From an uncultured Caryophanales bacterium (GTDB lineage Bacteria; Bacillota_I; Bacilli_A; RF39; UBA660), in assembly GCA_947571655.1 (NCBI GenBank), contig CANOYR010000001.1:62001-126000 (forward strand): a stretch of DNA of 64,000 bases, given 5' to 3'. The position numbers were made by a program, and so were the translations under genes. This document shows, piece after piece, positions 8,892-18,156 of the stretch (positions are counted from its first letter, which is position 1; each line of letters starts with the position of its first letter). The notes under the pieces are model-generated. The model searched no databases. It was not told the origin of the DNA and saw nothing but the letters and a program-made list of their open reading frames with translations.

Positions 8892-9767
8892 CTAATCTTC
8901 TTTAATCATCGTTTCTACTTCCCTTGTTGAAGTAGCATGAACCTCTTCTTGAGACCACTCACTCCATTCTCCCCAAATCGTACGAGAACAACTCTTATAA
9001 CAAGTATTACAGCATTCACCATTTTCATTCAATGTGTATCCAGTAGGACAAGTCCCAGTCGATGCTGCAGCAGAAGAAGCCACACAATTACATAAATAAG
9101 GGGAACATTGATAAGATTCTACTTTTCCATCACGGTATCGATAATAAGTTCTTCCAACAATATCCTTCACAAGAATAGTTCTTGTCTTTTCAATAAAATT
9201 ACCAGCTCTGTCAAAGGCAGAATAAACGATTGTGTATTCTCCCTCTTTAGAAGTATCAATCGTATCTGGAACTGCCGTATAACCATTACTAAGACCAGAT
9301 TCCTGATCACTAACTTGAACTCCAGTTCTTACAGAAAAGGGACTTCCCATTTGAACTGTAGTAGTTCTTTCAAACGTCATCTCTGGAACTGTACGATCAA
9401 TATTATGAACATCAACGACTGTTTTCTCGCTTAATTTATTTTTAATATCCATAATTTGAATGGTAACTTCCCCATTCTCACTCATAGTATAAGTACTATT
9501 AGATTGCCAAGTAAGACCACCATCAAACGAATAAGATAAAACCTTACTACTATCATTGGTAACCGTAACAACAACATCACTCGTTGTCCACTCCTCTGTA
9601 GATAACTGATACGTTGGAAAATTAATGAGTGGCTGACTATCCATATACAAATACAGAAAAACAGATAAAATAATAATAAAGAATACACTAATTCCAATAA
9701 TTAAAATCAAAACGTTTTTCTGTTTCTTTTTAGAAACTTTTTGTAAAACTTGTTCCTCACTATACAT
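8892..9767 (-). CDS. Membrane-anchored Ig-like/Cys-rich protein with WSEWS motif (copy 1)
   Basis: 291 residues. A Lys-rich cytosolic N-terminus is followed by one TM helix (about 19-42) and an Ig-like domain with SFDGGLTWQ. Then come a DUF5011-like Ig domain (about 130-205; EGEYTIVYSAFDRAGN) and a Cys-rich C-terminal module with eight cysteines in the same order as its neighbour. The motif WGEWSEWS lies at 265-272, and both copies keep exactly 19 residues after it. The architecture implies an extracellular, disulfide-rich domain tethered to the membrane. No catalytic motif is visible. It is first in a two-gene unit upstream of the copy at 7977. Bacterial DUF5011 domains are often surface adhesion or scaffold modules; the role here is unknown. 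Confidence 0.82.
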   Translation of the reverse strand: MYSEEQVLQKVSKKKQKNVLILIIGISVFFIIILSVFLYLYMDSQPLINFPTYQLSTEEWTTSDVVVTVTNDSSKVLSYSFDGGLTWQSNSTYTMSENGEVTIQIMDIKNKLSEKTVVDVHNIDRTVPEMTFERTTTVQMGSPFSVRTGVQVSDQESGLSNGYTAVPDTIDTSKEGEYTIVYSAFDRAGNFIEKTRTILVKDIVGRTYYRYRDGKVESYQCSPYLCNCVASSAAASTGTCPTGYTLNENGECCNTCYKSCSRTIWGEWSEWSQEEVHATSTREVETMIKED

Positions 9768-9891
9768 AAAAATGCATCCTTTCTATTCTATAATTAAATA
9801 TAACAAATTAAAAAAAAAGTTACAAGAAAAATAAGTGCAATAATCATTACTCGATGGTAATTCATTATTACACTTTATCGTATTATAAAAT

Positions 9892-11445
9892 TTACTTAGC
9901 CTCTTCTTGAGCTCTAATTTCACGAATAACAGTAACCTTAATTGTTCCTGGATACTGCATAGTAGACTCAATCTGTTCTTTAATATCACGTGCAATTTTA
10001 TGAGAAGTTAAATCGTCCACTTCCTCTGGTTTTACAACTACACGAAGCTCTCTACCTGCTTGAACAGCGAATGTCTTCTCAACACCATCAATATCATTTC
10101 CAATCGCCTCAAGTTGCTCAAGTCGCTTAATATAATTCTCTAAAGAATCATTTCTAGCACCTGGACGAGAAGCACTTAAAGAATCTGCAATTGCCACGAT
10201 GGTAGCAATAACACTCTGTGCAGCCTCATCACCATGATGAGAAGCTATAGAATCGATAACAACAGGATGCTCATGATACTTTTTAGCAAGATCAACACCA
10301 ATCGTAACATGACTTCCCTCAACCTCATGATCAATAGATTTTCCAATATCATGGAAAAGACCTGCTCTTTTAGCAAGGGCAATATTTTCACCAAGTTCTC
10401 CTGCAAGAACTCCAGATAGATGAGCAACCTCTATAGAATGCTGAAGTGCATTTTGACCATAACTCGTGCGAAAATGAAGTTTTCCAATAAGTTCTACCAA
10501 CTCTGGATCTACTTTTGTAAGACCAAGTTCAAACAAAGCATCATTCCCATATTCAATAATTTTATTCTTCATATCTTTACTAACTTTGTCATATAACTCT
10601 TCAATTCTCGTCGGATGAATTCTTCCATCTTTCAATAAAGTTTCAAGAGTAACTCGTGCAATCTCACGTCGAAGGGGATCAAAACTCGATAAAACAACTG
10701 CTTCTGGAGTATCATCAATAATTAAATCAACTCCCGTAATCGCTTCAATCGTTCGAATATTTCTTCCTTCTCGTCCTATAATTCGACCCTTCAAATCATC
10801 GTTTGGTAAATTAACTACCGTTACAGTCTGTTCACTTGCAACATCAGAGGAAAACTTTTGCATAGAACTAACTAGTAATTCTCTTGATTTACGATCAACC
10901 TCTAACTTCGCTTCATTCTCACTTTCTCGAATATAAGAAGTAATTTCTTTAGACATCGCCTCTTTAACTTTGGCCATTACCATTTCTTTTGCCTTCTCTA
11001 TTCCAATTCCTGAGATTTCATGTAATAAATCTAATTGCTGCTGTTTAATTTCTTCCACTTTTACCTGTTCGTCCTGGATTTCTTTCTGCTTATCAAATAA
11101 CTTGTTTTCACGCTCATCCAAAGTGGATTCTCTCTTTTGATAAAGCTCATCACGCCGATCCATACTTTTTTCTCTTTGAATTAAACGTTCTTCAGACATT
11201 TTAATCTCATTTTTCTTCTCTTTTAACTCTTTTTCATATTCTAGTTTTAACTTATGAACTTCTTCTTTTGTTTCAATCACTGCTTCTCTTTTTGCTTTTT
11301 CTGCATCTTTTCTTGCCTTTTCAAGCAATGCTTCCACCTTCTTAGAAGCACTATTTTTTCTATAATAATTAAAAAGAATACATAATCCAAATCCTAAAAT
11401 TAATCCAATAACGACTAGTAAAATGGAGAATCCTACTTCTAACAT
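9892..11445 (-). CDS. rny: Ribonuclease Y
   Basis: 517-residue membrane-bound endoribonuclease that starts decay of many mRNAs in low-GC Gram-positives. An N-terminal TM helix (about 3-25) is followed by a long charged coiled coil (about 30-190) and a KH RNA-binding domain with [12 protein letters not shown]. The C-terminal HD domain carries [10 protein letters not shown] and SHHGDE. I chose ATG 11445 because GGAGGTAAAT lies directly before it; an in-frame ATG four codons upstream has no clear RBS. In Bacillus rny follows recA closely. Here the recA-rny interval holds an extra ABC transporter locus. Confidence 0.96.
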   Translation of the reverse strand: MLEVGFSILLVVIGLILGFGLCILFNYYRKNSASKKVEALLEKARKDAEKAKREAVIETKEEVHKLKLEYEKELKEKKNEIKMSEERLIQREKSMDRRDELYQKRESTLDERENKLFDKQKEIQDEQVKVEEIKQQQLDLLHEISGIGIEKAKEMVMAKVKEAMSKEITSYIRESENEAKLEVDRKSRELLVSSMQKFSSDVASEQTVTVVNLPNDDLKGRIIGREGRNIRTIEAITGVDLIIDDTPEAVVLSSFDPLRREIARVTLETLLKDGRIHPTRIEELYDKVSKDMKNKIIEYGNDALFELGLTKVDPELVELIGKLHFRTSYGQNALQHSIEVAHLSGVLAGELGENIALAKRAGLFHDIGKSIDHEVEGSHVTIGVDLAKKYHEHPVVIDSIASHHGDEAAQSVIATIVAIADSLSASRPGARNDSLENYIKRLEQLEAIGNDIDGVEKTFAVQAGRELRVVVKPEEVDDLTSHKIARDIKEQIESTMQYPGTIKVTVIREIRAQEEAK

Positions 11446-11622
11446 ATTTACCTCCATTCATCTATGTACATAATTATCCTATAATCATTACATCTACTTC
11501 TATTTTAAATTTAACAAGAAAATAAGTCAAGAATTCTTTCTGCAAAGAATAAAGATAAAAGAAAAAAATACAAAGAAACGGATCAAAAGAGGTCGATTGA
11601 AAAAATAAATTCAAAATAAAAA

Positions 11623-11637
11623 AGGTGAAAATCACCT
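11623..11637 (-). terminator. Terminator after the ABC permease pseudogene
   Basis: Compact AGGTGA/TCACCT hairpin followed on the minus strand by TTTTTTATTTT, immediately downstream of 11640. Confidence 0.7.
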
Positions 11638-11639
11638 CT

Positions 11640-13297
11640 TTAATTTTTAATATCTCGCCGCTTATAAAAGACAATCGTTATAAAAATTAAAATAACACTA
11701 ATCACTATACTGATAATAAAACCATAATTCATACTAAGATTCGTCCTCATAATCGATTGCATATAAAAATCACTTTTATATCGAACCATAAAATAATCTA
11801 AATATGGAATTGGAGTATAGCTTAAAAAACTGAAAAAGGTAAATCCAAGTTGAGAAATAAGTGCCCAAACCGTAATTGAGAAAATAGATAAAACGGAAAC
11901 AACACTAGCAGTGAAAGAAGTATTTAAAGTAAGTGCAGATAAACTAAATAAAATAGATAGAAAACAACAAACTGGAATTCCACAAATTAAAAGTTCCTTC
12001 AAATACCATAGAAAATAATTGATAGTTGTAACTTTCTCGTTCGAAACAATTAGCTTTGCAGTAAATAAATCCTCAAACCCAAAACGAAATCCAACAATTA
12101 AAAATAAAAGGAACGAAGCAAGAAACCAAAGGAAATAAGTATTTAAAATTAAGTATAATAATTTAGAAATTAAAATTTTTCCTCGTCGAACAGGTTTCGT
12201 TAATAACAATTTAACAGTCCCACTATCATGCTCACGAGAAACAATTCCTGCATGCATAATAGCCGATAAAAATAAGATAAAAATAAGATAAAAAATCCTA
12301 AATGAAGTCCCATATTCATAAAATTTTTAGACGATAAATAAGAATAACTAAAGTCATCTACCAAATATGCATCATGCTTTACTTCATTATGAAATGCATA
12401 CTCTACAATTTTTAAATTCTTTTGTTCCTCTTTCTGCCTCTCCTCATAGAATCTCTTTGTTAATTCATAACTTCCCATATCATAAGACATAGAAGATAAG
12501 CTGTAATCCTCCAGACTAAGAGGTTCTTGTTTTACAGCATTCAATAAATTCAAATATTGCCATGCATTTAGCACTCGAAAATCCTTCTCATCCATAAACT
12601 GATGATCAATGATATATTGTTCTACTTCTAATGCTTCTCGATTTAATTCTAAATCATGTTGATTCGCATACACAAGTTCTCTCTCATATTCCGACTTCAC
12701 ATATAAATAATAAGCATTTTGATCAAGTGCATTTTTAGAAGAAGAATTACCTTTCTGAATCATTTCTAATACTTGCTTCAGTTCTTCTTTTGAAGAGTTC
12801 TTATAAGACTCTAAAAAATTATAATAATACTGCTTAAAACGACCATAAGTATCAAAGGTAGGATACTCCTTATTTTCATCTAAATATTTACTGAAATATG
12901 GATCTTGATAGTGAGTTAATAATTGACTCAATACAACTTCTTCAGAAATAGAATAGTATAGAGAAAAGACAAGATTGTTTTGCCATAAAGAAAGATCTGT
13001 ATTACCAACAAGCTCATAAGCCTTCCTATAAATCGGTTCTATTTTCTAAAAAATTTGAACAATTGCCTCATGTTCTAAGGTCGGGTTCTTCTCATACTCA
13101 GCCTGTGCCTTCTCATAATCTACAGTAAATTCTTCCAAAGACAATTGAGCAGAAGTATAACTGGATCGATTCCCAAAGAAAGATTCAAATTGAATGAAAG
13201 CCAAACAACTAAGTGTCAAAACAAATAGAAGAAAACACAGTTTTTTAATAGAAAAATTCTTTATAAATTCACACTGAATTAATCGAATCATTTGCAT
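11640..13297 (-). pseudogene. ABC-2 type permease, disrupted by a nonsense codon and an 11-bp duplication
   Basis: Partner permease of the ATPase at 13306. The frame opens at 13297 with a first TM segment, and reaches an in-frame TAG at 13046-13048 after 83 codons. It then continues in the same frame through a large extracellular-type loop to about 12265. There an 11-bp unit (GATAAAAATAA) is present twice in tandem (12265-12275 and 12276-12286). Deleting one copy joins the upstream frame exactly to the downstream frame, which carries the GTVKLLLTKPVRR motif and five to six TM helices typical of ABC-2 permeases. About 550 codons would be intact. Two independent lesions argue for real decay rather than one sequencing error. 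The downstream 205-codon piece starting at 12257 could still be translated as a fragment. Confidence 0.88.
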
Positions 13298-13305
13298 ATC
13301 ATCAC

Positions 13306-14028
13306 CTACTTTATCTTCCCTGTTGTTTTTTCTAAGAATTCATCTTCTAAACTGATATTTTTCTCTTTAATCTCGTCAATTGATACACTTTCAATAATAG
13401 AACCATGATCAATTAAAATAATACGATCACAAATATTTTCAACCTCTGATAAAATATGACTGGAAATTAGAATGGTCATTCCATAGATACGTCTAATCTC
13501 TTTTAACATCTCTCTTAGTTCTTTAATCCCAAGAGGATCAAGTCCATTCGTAGGTTCATCTAAAATCAACAATTTAGGTTGATTTAAAAGAGCTTGAGCA
13601 AGTCCCAATCTTTGTTTCATTCCCAAAGAATAAGTCTTTACCTTATCATCAATTCGGTCTTCTAATTTTACTAATTGAATAATCGTATCCATACTTTTCT
13701 TATTCTTAGTAATTCCATTCATTAAAGAAGCAATCTTCAAGTTTTTTCTTCCTGAAATATTTTGATATAAATCTGGATTTTCTACAATGCACCCAACATT
13801 CTTTAAAGCATCCTCAAAACGATCTTTCACACTGCAATCACAGATTTTAATAGAACCAGAATCAATTTTATAAAGACCCAAAATAGACTTAATAAATGTA
13901 GATTTTCCAGCACCATTAGGTCCAACAAATCCAACTATTTCTCCCTCTTCTAAAATAAGATCAATAGAATGTAGTATCTCTTTTGATTGAAACCTTTTAG
14001 AAACCCCCTGGACCTCTAATATTTTCAT
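13306..14028 (-). CDS. ABC transporter ATP-binding protein (bacitracin-exporter type)
   Basis: 240-residue ATPase energising an ABC-2 exporter. Walker A GPNGAGKST, the signature LGMKQRLGLAQAL (YSLGMKQR variant of the LSGGQ motif), Walker B LLILDEPTNGLDP and the switch His in ISSHILSE are all intact. The start was moved to ATG 14028, which has AGGAGTG upstream; the 13-codon upstream extension has none. The YSLGMKQR signature is typical of BcrA/lantibiotic-immunity type ATPases. It lies directly upstream of its permease, which is disrupted, so this ATPase probably has no functional partner from this locus. It interrupts the usual recA-rny neighbourhood. Confidence 0.88.
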   Translation of the reverse strand: MKILEVQGVSKRFQSKEILHSIDLILEEGEIVGFVGPNGAGKSTFIKSILGLYKIDSGSIKICDCSVKDRFEDALKNVGCIVENPDLYQNISGRKNLKIASLMNGITKNKKSMDTIIQLVKLEDRIDDKVKTYSLGMKQRLGLAQALLNQPKLLILDEPTNGLDPLGIKELREMLKEIRRIYGMTILISSHILSEVENICDRIILIDHGSIIESVSIDEIKEKNISLEDEFLEKTTGKIK

Positions 14029-14113
14029 ATAAACACTCCTATTATTTATAACAATATCATGATTCATTTAAAATAACAATGATTATTCAATAAAGCATTA
14101 TCAAAACAAAAAA

Positions 14114-14138
14114 AGAAACTCATACAATAAAAGTTTCT
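14114..14138 (-). terminator. recA terminator
   Basis: AGAAAC/GTTTCT stem starting at the recA stop codon, followed on the minus strand by a run of T residues. Confidence 0.65.
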
Positions 14139-15150
14139 ATTTTTTCTCAGTAATTGCATAATATTCACGAACCTTTGCTTCAATTTCAGCAGTAAGATCC
14201 TTATGATCCTTTAAAAATAATTTTACATTTTCTTTTCCTTGCCCAATTTTTTCGCCCTGATAAGAATACCAAGCACCACTCTTGTCTAAAACACCACAAT
14301 CACTTGCCAAATCAATTAATTCTCCCTCACGTGAAACTCCTTCTCCATACATAATATCGACAACTGCTGTTTTAAATGGTGGGGCAACTTTATTTTTAAC
14401 AACTTTCACATTGGTTTTATTTCCAACAATTCCATCCCCCATTTTTAATGCTTCACTACGACGAACATCCAAACGGATACTAGAATAAAACTTTAATGCT
14501 CTCCCACCTGGTGTCGTTTCTGGATTTCCGAACATAACACCAACCTTTTCTCGTAATTGATTAATAAAAATAGCCGTTGTTTTTGTTTTGTTAATGGTAC
14601 CTGAAAGTTTTCGAAGTGCCTGACTCATAAGTCGAGCTTGAAGTCCAACATGAGAATCACCCATATCTCCATCAATCTCAGCCTGTGGAACAAGAGCTGC
14701 CACACTATCGATAACAACAATACTAACTGCCTCACTACGAACCAAAGCCTCGCAAATTTCTAAAGCTTGTTCTCCAGTATCTGGTTGTGCCAGTAAAAGT
14801 TCATTAATATCAACACCTAAATTTTTCGCATAAACTGGATCTAAGGCATGCTCAGCATCAATAAATGCTGCACGCCCTCCTCGTTTTTGTACCTCTGCAA
14901 TTGCATGAAGTGCAAACGTCGTTTTTCCACTTGACTCTGGTCCATAAATTTCTATAATTCTTCCCTTCGGATATCCCCCAACACCTAAAGCAATATCTAA
15001 TGATAAACTCCCACTTGGAGTTACATCTAATTCCAAATGTTTATTTTCTCCAAGTTTCATAATGGAACCTTTTCCAAATTGTTTCTCAATATCATTTAAA
15101 ACTTTCTCTAAAGCCATATCCTTACTTACATTATTCTCTGCCTTTGCCAT
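14137..15150 (-). CDS. recA: RecA recombinase
   Basis: 337-residue ATP-dependent strand-exchange protein that also triggers the SOS co-protease response. Visible are the P-loop GPESSGKTT, the FIDAEHALD segment, the VVIDSVAAL Walker B region, the L1 loop around GDMGDSHVG and the L2 region with [10 protein letters not shown] and GGRALKF. Length is normal for the family. GGAGG lies a few bases before the ATG. It sits downstream of rodZ-like and pgsA, as in Bacillus. I saw no clear LexA/DinR box by eye in the short upstream region. Confidence 0.98.
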   Translation of the reverse strand: MAKAENNVSKDMALEKVLNDIEKQFGKGSIMKLGENKHLELDVTPSGSLSLDIALGVGGYPKGRIIEIYGPESSGKTTFALHAIAEVQKRGGRAAFIDAEHALDPVYAKNLGVDINELLLAQPDTGEQALEICEALVRSEAVSIVVIDSVAALVPQAEIDGDMGDSHVGLQARLMSQALRKLSGTINKTKTTAIFINQLREKVGVMFGNPETTPGGRALKFYSSIRLDVRRSEALKMGDGIVGNKTNVKVVKNKVAPPFKTAVVDIMYGEGVSREGELIDLASDCGVLDKSGAWYSYQGEKIGQGKENVKLFLKDHKDLTAEIEAKVREYYAITEKK

Positions 15151-15290
15151 AAAAACCTCCTATATTTATCATCCTGACAACCTAATCATAATATAATTTT
15201 TCGAAAAATGCAACACTTTTTCAAACAAATGTTTTATAAAATATTAAAACGGATGAACCCACATTTCTCTATCTATTATTATACAGAAAA

Positions 15291-15310
15291 AAAAGTCCAC
15301 TTGGACTTTT
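15291..15310 (-). terminator. pgsA terminator
   Basis: AAAGTCCA/TGGACTTT stem with almost no loop and eight T residues on the minus strand, adjoining the pgsA stop. Confidence 0.8.
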
Positions 15311-15896
15311 AATCATCAAAAAGTATTTTTTTATTGAGCGAATAATACTGAAACATCGAAACCAAAGACATAATAGTCGCAAAATAAATAAAAAATAAAT
15401 CAATTCGAATTCCCAGATACTCAAAAGGCATATTACTAAAAAACAAAAGAATAATCCCAATCATCATAGTAGCAGTCTTAATTTTTCCAGATCCAATCGC
15501 TGCAATTACTTTTCCCTTGTGAGCAGCTTCCATTCGAATGGAATTAACAACAATATCTCGCATAACAACAACAACAGGAACAATAGGATGAAGAAATCCC
15601 TCTGCCGTAAAAATAATCAAAATAGGATTGACCAAAATCTTATCAGCGATAGCATCAAGCATCTTTCCACAATCAGTAACCATATCATATTTTCTTGCAA
15701 GATATCCATCTAAAAAATCTGTGAAGCTAGCAAAAAGAAAAATAACTCCTGCAATAATATAACGTAAATCCATATCAATCACTGTTCGAACGACTGGAAG
15801 TTCAAGTCCCACCAAATCAAAAGGAAAAATTAGCAACAAAATAATAAAAATTGAAAGTACAACTCGAACTACAGTTAATTTAGTAGGTAAATTCAT
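15309..15896 (-). CDS. pgsA: CDP-diacylglycerol-glycerol-3-phosphate 3-phosphatidyltransferase
   Basis: About 195 residues. PgsA makes phosphatidylglycerol phosphate from CDP-diacylglycerol and glycerol-3-phosphate, the committed step to phosphatidylglycerol. The CDP-alcohol phosphotransferase signature is complete: DGYLAR, then G, D and D at the expected spacing (DGxxAR-x8-G-x3-D-x3-D). Several hydrophobic helices span the membrane. ATG 15896 has GGAAGTGA upstream and overlaps the end of the rodZ-like gene (stop at 15880), indicating translational coupling. Order rodZ-pgsA-recA is the same as in Bacillus without cinA, which is at 56750 here. Confidence 0.93.
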   Translation of the reverse strand: MNLPTKLTVVRVVLSIFIILLLIFPFDLVGLELPVVRTVIDMDLRYIIAGVIFLFASFTDFLDGYLARKYDMVTDCGKMLDAIADKILVNPILIIFTAEGFLHPIVPVVVVMRDIVVNSIRMEAAHKGKVIAAIGSGKIKTATMMIGIILLFFSNMPFEYLGIRIDLFFIYFATIMSLVSMFQYYSLNKKILFDD

Positions 15897-16368
15897 AAAT
15901 ATCACTTCCATTTCCTAACAATTCATTTGTAATGACTGAATCCTTTGAAGAAATTTTAAAAATAATCAAAAATAAAAGTAAAATAACCACAAGGCCAACA
16001 ACTGCTCCAATGATTGGCTTTATAGGAAGATTTTTCTTCTCTTTTACCTGCGTATAGGGGGAAGAAATCTGCTTTTCTAAAGAAGAATTCTTCTTTTTAT
16101 TAACGACTGCATCCAAAGAAATCTTCGATGTCTTTTCAAACATAAAATCATTAAATTCATCGGATAATTTATTAACATTTAATCCCAAATATTTGGCGTA
16201 ATCTTTTACATAGTTTCTTAGAGAATAAATATCCTTAAAAGCACGAACATTTCCCTCTTCAATATTTTCTAGTTGAACAACAGACATATTTAAGTCTTCA
16301 CTTGCTTCTTCTAGACTAACACCATTTTTTATTCGAGACTGCTTTAAATACTTACCGATTTCTCTCAT
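15880..16368 (-). CDS. RodZ/YmfM-like HTH membrane protein (short form)
   Basis: 162 residues: an HTH_25 (RodZ-type Xre) domain at residues 3-70 (LKQSRIKNGVSLEEASE, LNMSVVQLENIEEG). A basic linker and a single TM helix (about 118-140) follow, then a short tail. RodZ links MreB to the cell-elongation machinery. The usual extracellular beta-rich RodZ domain is absent, so this is a short variant. It starts about 10 bases after AGAGGTG and overlaps pgsA by about 17 bases. Alternative: any membrane-anchored Xre regulator; position before pgsA supports the RodZ family. Confidence 0.82.
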   Translation of the reverse strand: MREIGKYLKQSRIKNGVSLEEASEDLNMSVVQLENIEEGNVRAFKDIYSLRNYVKDYAKYLGLNVNKLSDEFNDFMFEKTSKISLDAVVNKKKNSSLEKQISSPYTQVKEKKNLPIKPIIGAVVGLVVILLLFLIIFKISSKDSVITNELLGNGSDIYEFTY

Positions 16369-16397
16369 CTAAAACACCTCTATTAATCAATATAATA

Positions 16398-16714
16398 ATA
16401 CTTTATAAGCCATGTTCTGTACCTATTCCTAGGCGACAAACATTTATCTACCGAATTTCGGTCCTCGATTCCGTTAGAATTCCTTCCTCGAAGCTCCCCT
16501 ACCAAATTTGGGTTTCTCACTCGCGGGGTTTACCACGTTTCACTTGTTTCTTTCGAAAAAAATCGTCACTGCGGCACTTTACAATTACTGATTCCATATT
16601 CTAAGAACTTAGGAACTTTCATCGCCGTTAGCATTAAGCTACCTAAGGTTATTTTTTCCCTTAGCACGAACACTAAAAGCATTCCAGCTTTTGTGAGCAT
16701 GGACTTTCCTCTAT
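16398..16714 (-). ncRNA. rnpB: RNase P RNA
   Basis: The catalytic RNA that trims tRNA 5' leaders. On the minus strand the conserved P4-flanking core starts GAGGAAAGTCCATGCTC (16697-16713). Further conserved pieces are GCCGCAGTGACG, the GTGAAACGTGGTAAACCCC segment and the 3' core GAACATGGCTTATA (16398-16412). Length about 320 nt. It lies between the rodZ-like gene and gpsB, close to its position beside gpsB in Bacillus. Ends are set by the conserved cores and are accurate to a few bases. It explains most of the 360-base gap between genes. Confidence 0.95.
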
Positions 16715-16739
16715 ATTATAAAAATACAGCGTTTGTCAA
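16715..16739 (-). promoter_or_regulatory. Promoter of rnpB
   Basis: On the minus strand a perfect TTGACA (16734-16739) is followed about 15 bases later by TAATAT/TATAAT-like sequence, immediately before the RNase P RNA 5' end. Confidence 0.6.
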
Positions 16740-16746
16740 AATATTA

Positions 16747-17103
16747 TTATAAATTTTCTTCGCTTTCTGAATCCTCATCTAAAGCAGAAGATTTTCCATA
16801 TACAATCTTCTCGAGATTAGAAACACGACGAATAATATCCATATTCGTAACCTCTTTATCACTTGCTTTTGCAATATCAATACTCATACGAACATTTCTA
16901 AGTTCCCTTTTTAGACCCATGATTTCTTTTAGCAATTCTTCCTTTTCCCTTTCCATAGCCTTAATTATTGCATAGAATTGCTCATAATCACCGATAATCT
17001 GATCTAAAAATTGATCGACTTCTTTTAATCGATACCCTCTCGTATCGATTTTAAATTCCCTTTCTAATATATCTTGTGGTGTTAAAGAAATCTTTTCTTG
17101 CAT
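16747..17103 (-). CDS. gpsB: GpsB, cell-division/elongation coordinator (DivIVA family)
   Basis: About 118 residues. GpsB shuttles PBP1A between lateral wall and septum in low-GC Gram-positives. The N-terminal DivIVA-like domain has LTPQDILEREF and RGYRLKEVDQFLDQIIGDYE, followed by a coiled coil and an acidic tail. Length fits GpsB rather than full DivIVA. Two ATGs are adjacent at the start; either works. Neighbouring rnpB and the nearby recU-PBP1A genes match the Bacillus order. Confidence 0.93.
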   Translation of the reverse strand: MQEKISLTPQDILEREFKIDTRGYRLKEVDQFLDQIIGDYEQFYAIIKAMEREKEELLKEIMGLKRELRNVRMSIDIAKASDKEVTNMDIIRRVSNLEKIVYGKSSALDEDSESEENL

Positions 17104-17156
17104 CATTTTATCACCAATCCCTTACGCTATTATTATCCCAAAAAACTTAATAATTG

Positions 17157-17873
17157 TCAACGAAAAGAGCCAAGCCCCTCCGTAATATAAAAATCCCCAT
17201 ATTTTTTCGCCTTTTGAAGTTCCTTCTCTGTACGAATCGTCCACAAATAAATAGGAATATTCGCTCTTCGAATCGCTTTTAAAAAGTCCGAATTTCCACC
17301 ATGAATATCATAAGAAACAAAGTCTGGTCGAACAACATGTTGAACAAAAAAAGAACAATTGACTAATAAATAATACCAATAATATTGAGCCTTTGGATTT
17401 GGGGAAATGAGTAATCCTACAGGATATCTTTTTTTTCTCAAAAACCATCGGACAATTCGAAAATCAAAAGACTGAATTTTAACTGGTCCAGAATACTTCA
17501 AAAGAAGCTCCCATAACGCCTGACAAACCTTCCTATAATTTTTAGAACGTTTCACCTCAATCAAAAGAGAAACTTTCCCATTCACTAATTCCAAAACTTC
17601 CAACAATAAAGGAATTTTTCCCTTTCCACCAAGAAATGAAAATTGTAATAGTTCAGAATAATTACAATCCTCTACTCTTTGATCAATTCCCATCAAACGT
17701 TTTAATGTAGAATCATGAAAAACAACTAATTGATGATCTTTCGTTAAATAAACATCTAATTCAATCGGGAAAGAATAACGAATACTCTTAGAAAATGCCT
17801 CTAATGTATTTTCAATGATTCCATCTCCATGATACCCCCGATGAGAAATAATATTAGAAAACTTCTGCCTCAT
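17157..17873 (-). CDS. Glycerophosphodiester phosphodiesterase family protein
   Basis: 238 residues, cytosolic. GDPDs hydrolyse glycerophosphodiesters to glycerol-3-phosphate plus alcohol. Catalytic elements are all present: HRGYHGDGIIENT near the N-terminus, the E-x-D pair in IELDVYLTKD, the catalytic VFHD, LIEVK and the C-terminal LWTIRTEKEL. There is no signal peptide. Its start codon lies inside the end of a small upstream ORF (17854-18012), which suggests coupling. It contrasts with the GDPD-like protein at 57882, which has lost these residues. Confidence 0.9.
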   Translation of the reverse strand: MRQKFSNIISHRGYHGDGIIENTLEAFSKSIRYSFPIELDVYLTKDHQLVVFHDSTLKRLMGIDQRVEDCNYSELLQFSFLGGKGKIPLLLEVLELVNGKVSLLIEVKRSKNYRKVCQALWELLLKYSGPVKIQSFDFRIVRWFLRKKRYPVGLLISPNPKAQYYWYYLLVNCSFFVQHVVRPDFVSYDIHGGNSDFLKAIRRANIPIYLWTIRTEKELQKAKKYGDFYITEGLGSFR

Positions 17874-18012
17874 CCTCTAAATTCTCCTTTAACAACAATT
17901 TCCTACTCTTCATTATACCACGATGATACCGTTTTGTCCCCATATAAAGTTGAATCATTAAGGTATCTTGTTCCATTTTTCCAAGTTCCTCAATTACATA
18001 TAAAAATCTCAC
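17854..18012 (-). CDS. Small 52-residue protein overlapping the GDPD gene
   Basis: GTG start at 18012 with GAGGTGA about 6 bases upstream; stop TAA at 17854, 20 bases inside the GDPD gene. The product is basic, begins with a short hydrophobic stretch (RFLYVIEELG) and ends in an acidic tail. I do not recognise it. The good RBS, overlapping arrangement and lack of any other gene in this 280-base gap support translation. It could be a leader ORF that couples GDPD translation rather than a functional protein. Confidence 0.5.
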   Translation of the reverse strand: MRFLYVIEELGKMEQDTLMIQLYMGTKRYHRGIMKSRKLLLKENLEDEAEVF

Positions 18013-18156
18013 TAGAATCACCTCAACATAAATCTACAACATTTTTGTATTTTTTACATTAAATTCGACAATACTAGAAAAAATAAGACAATTTTTCTTT
18101 AAAAAAAACATGGTAAAAAAAGGAATTTTATAGTATAATGCAATATAGGTGACATT

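Noticed and set aside
11474..11674. 66-codon minus-strand ORF between rny and the permease
   Set aside because: It spans the permease terminator and overlaps its 3' end; composition is that of low-complexity AT-rich DNA.
12265..12290. Possible insertion-sequence target-site duplication
   Set aside because: The two 11-bp copies are directly adjacent with nothing between them, which fits replication slippage rather than transposition.
13046..13048. TAG as a possible recoded codon (pyrrolysine-like) in the ABC permease
   Set aside because: A second independent lesion (11-bp duplication) is present in the same gene, and no recoding element is visible, so decay is the simpler explanation.
16390..16720. 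Possible protein-coding gap between the RodZ-like gene and gpsB
   Set aside because: The sequence is RNase P RNA; open frames there are incidental.
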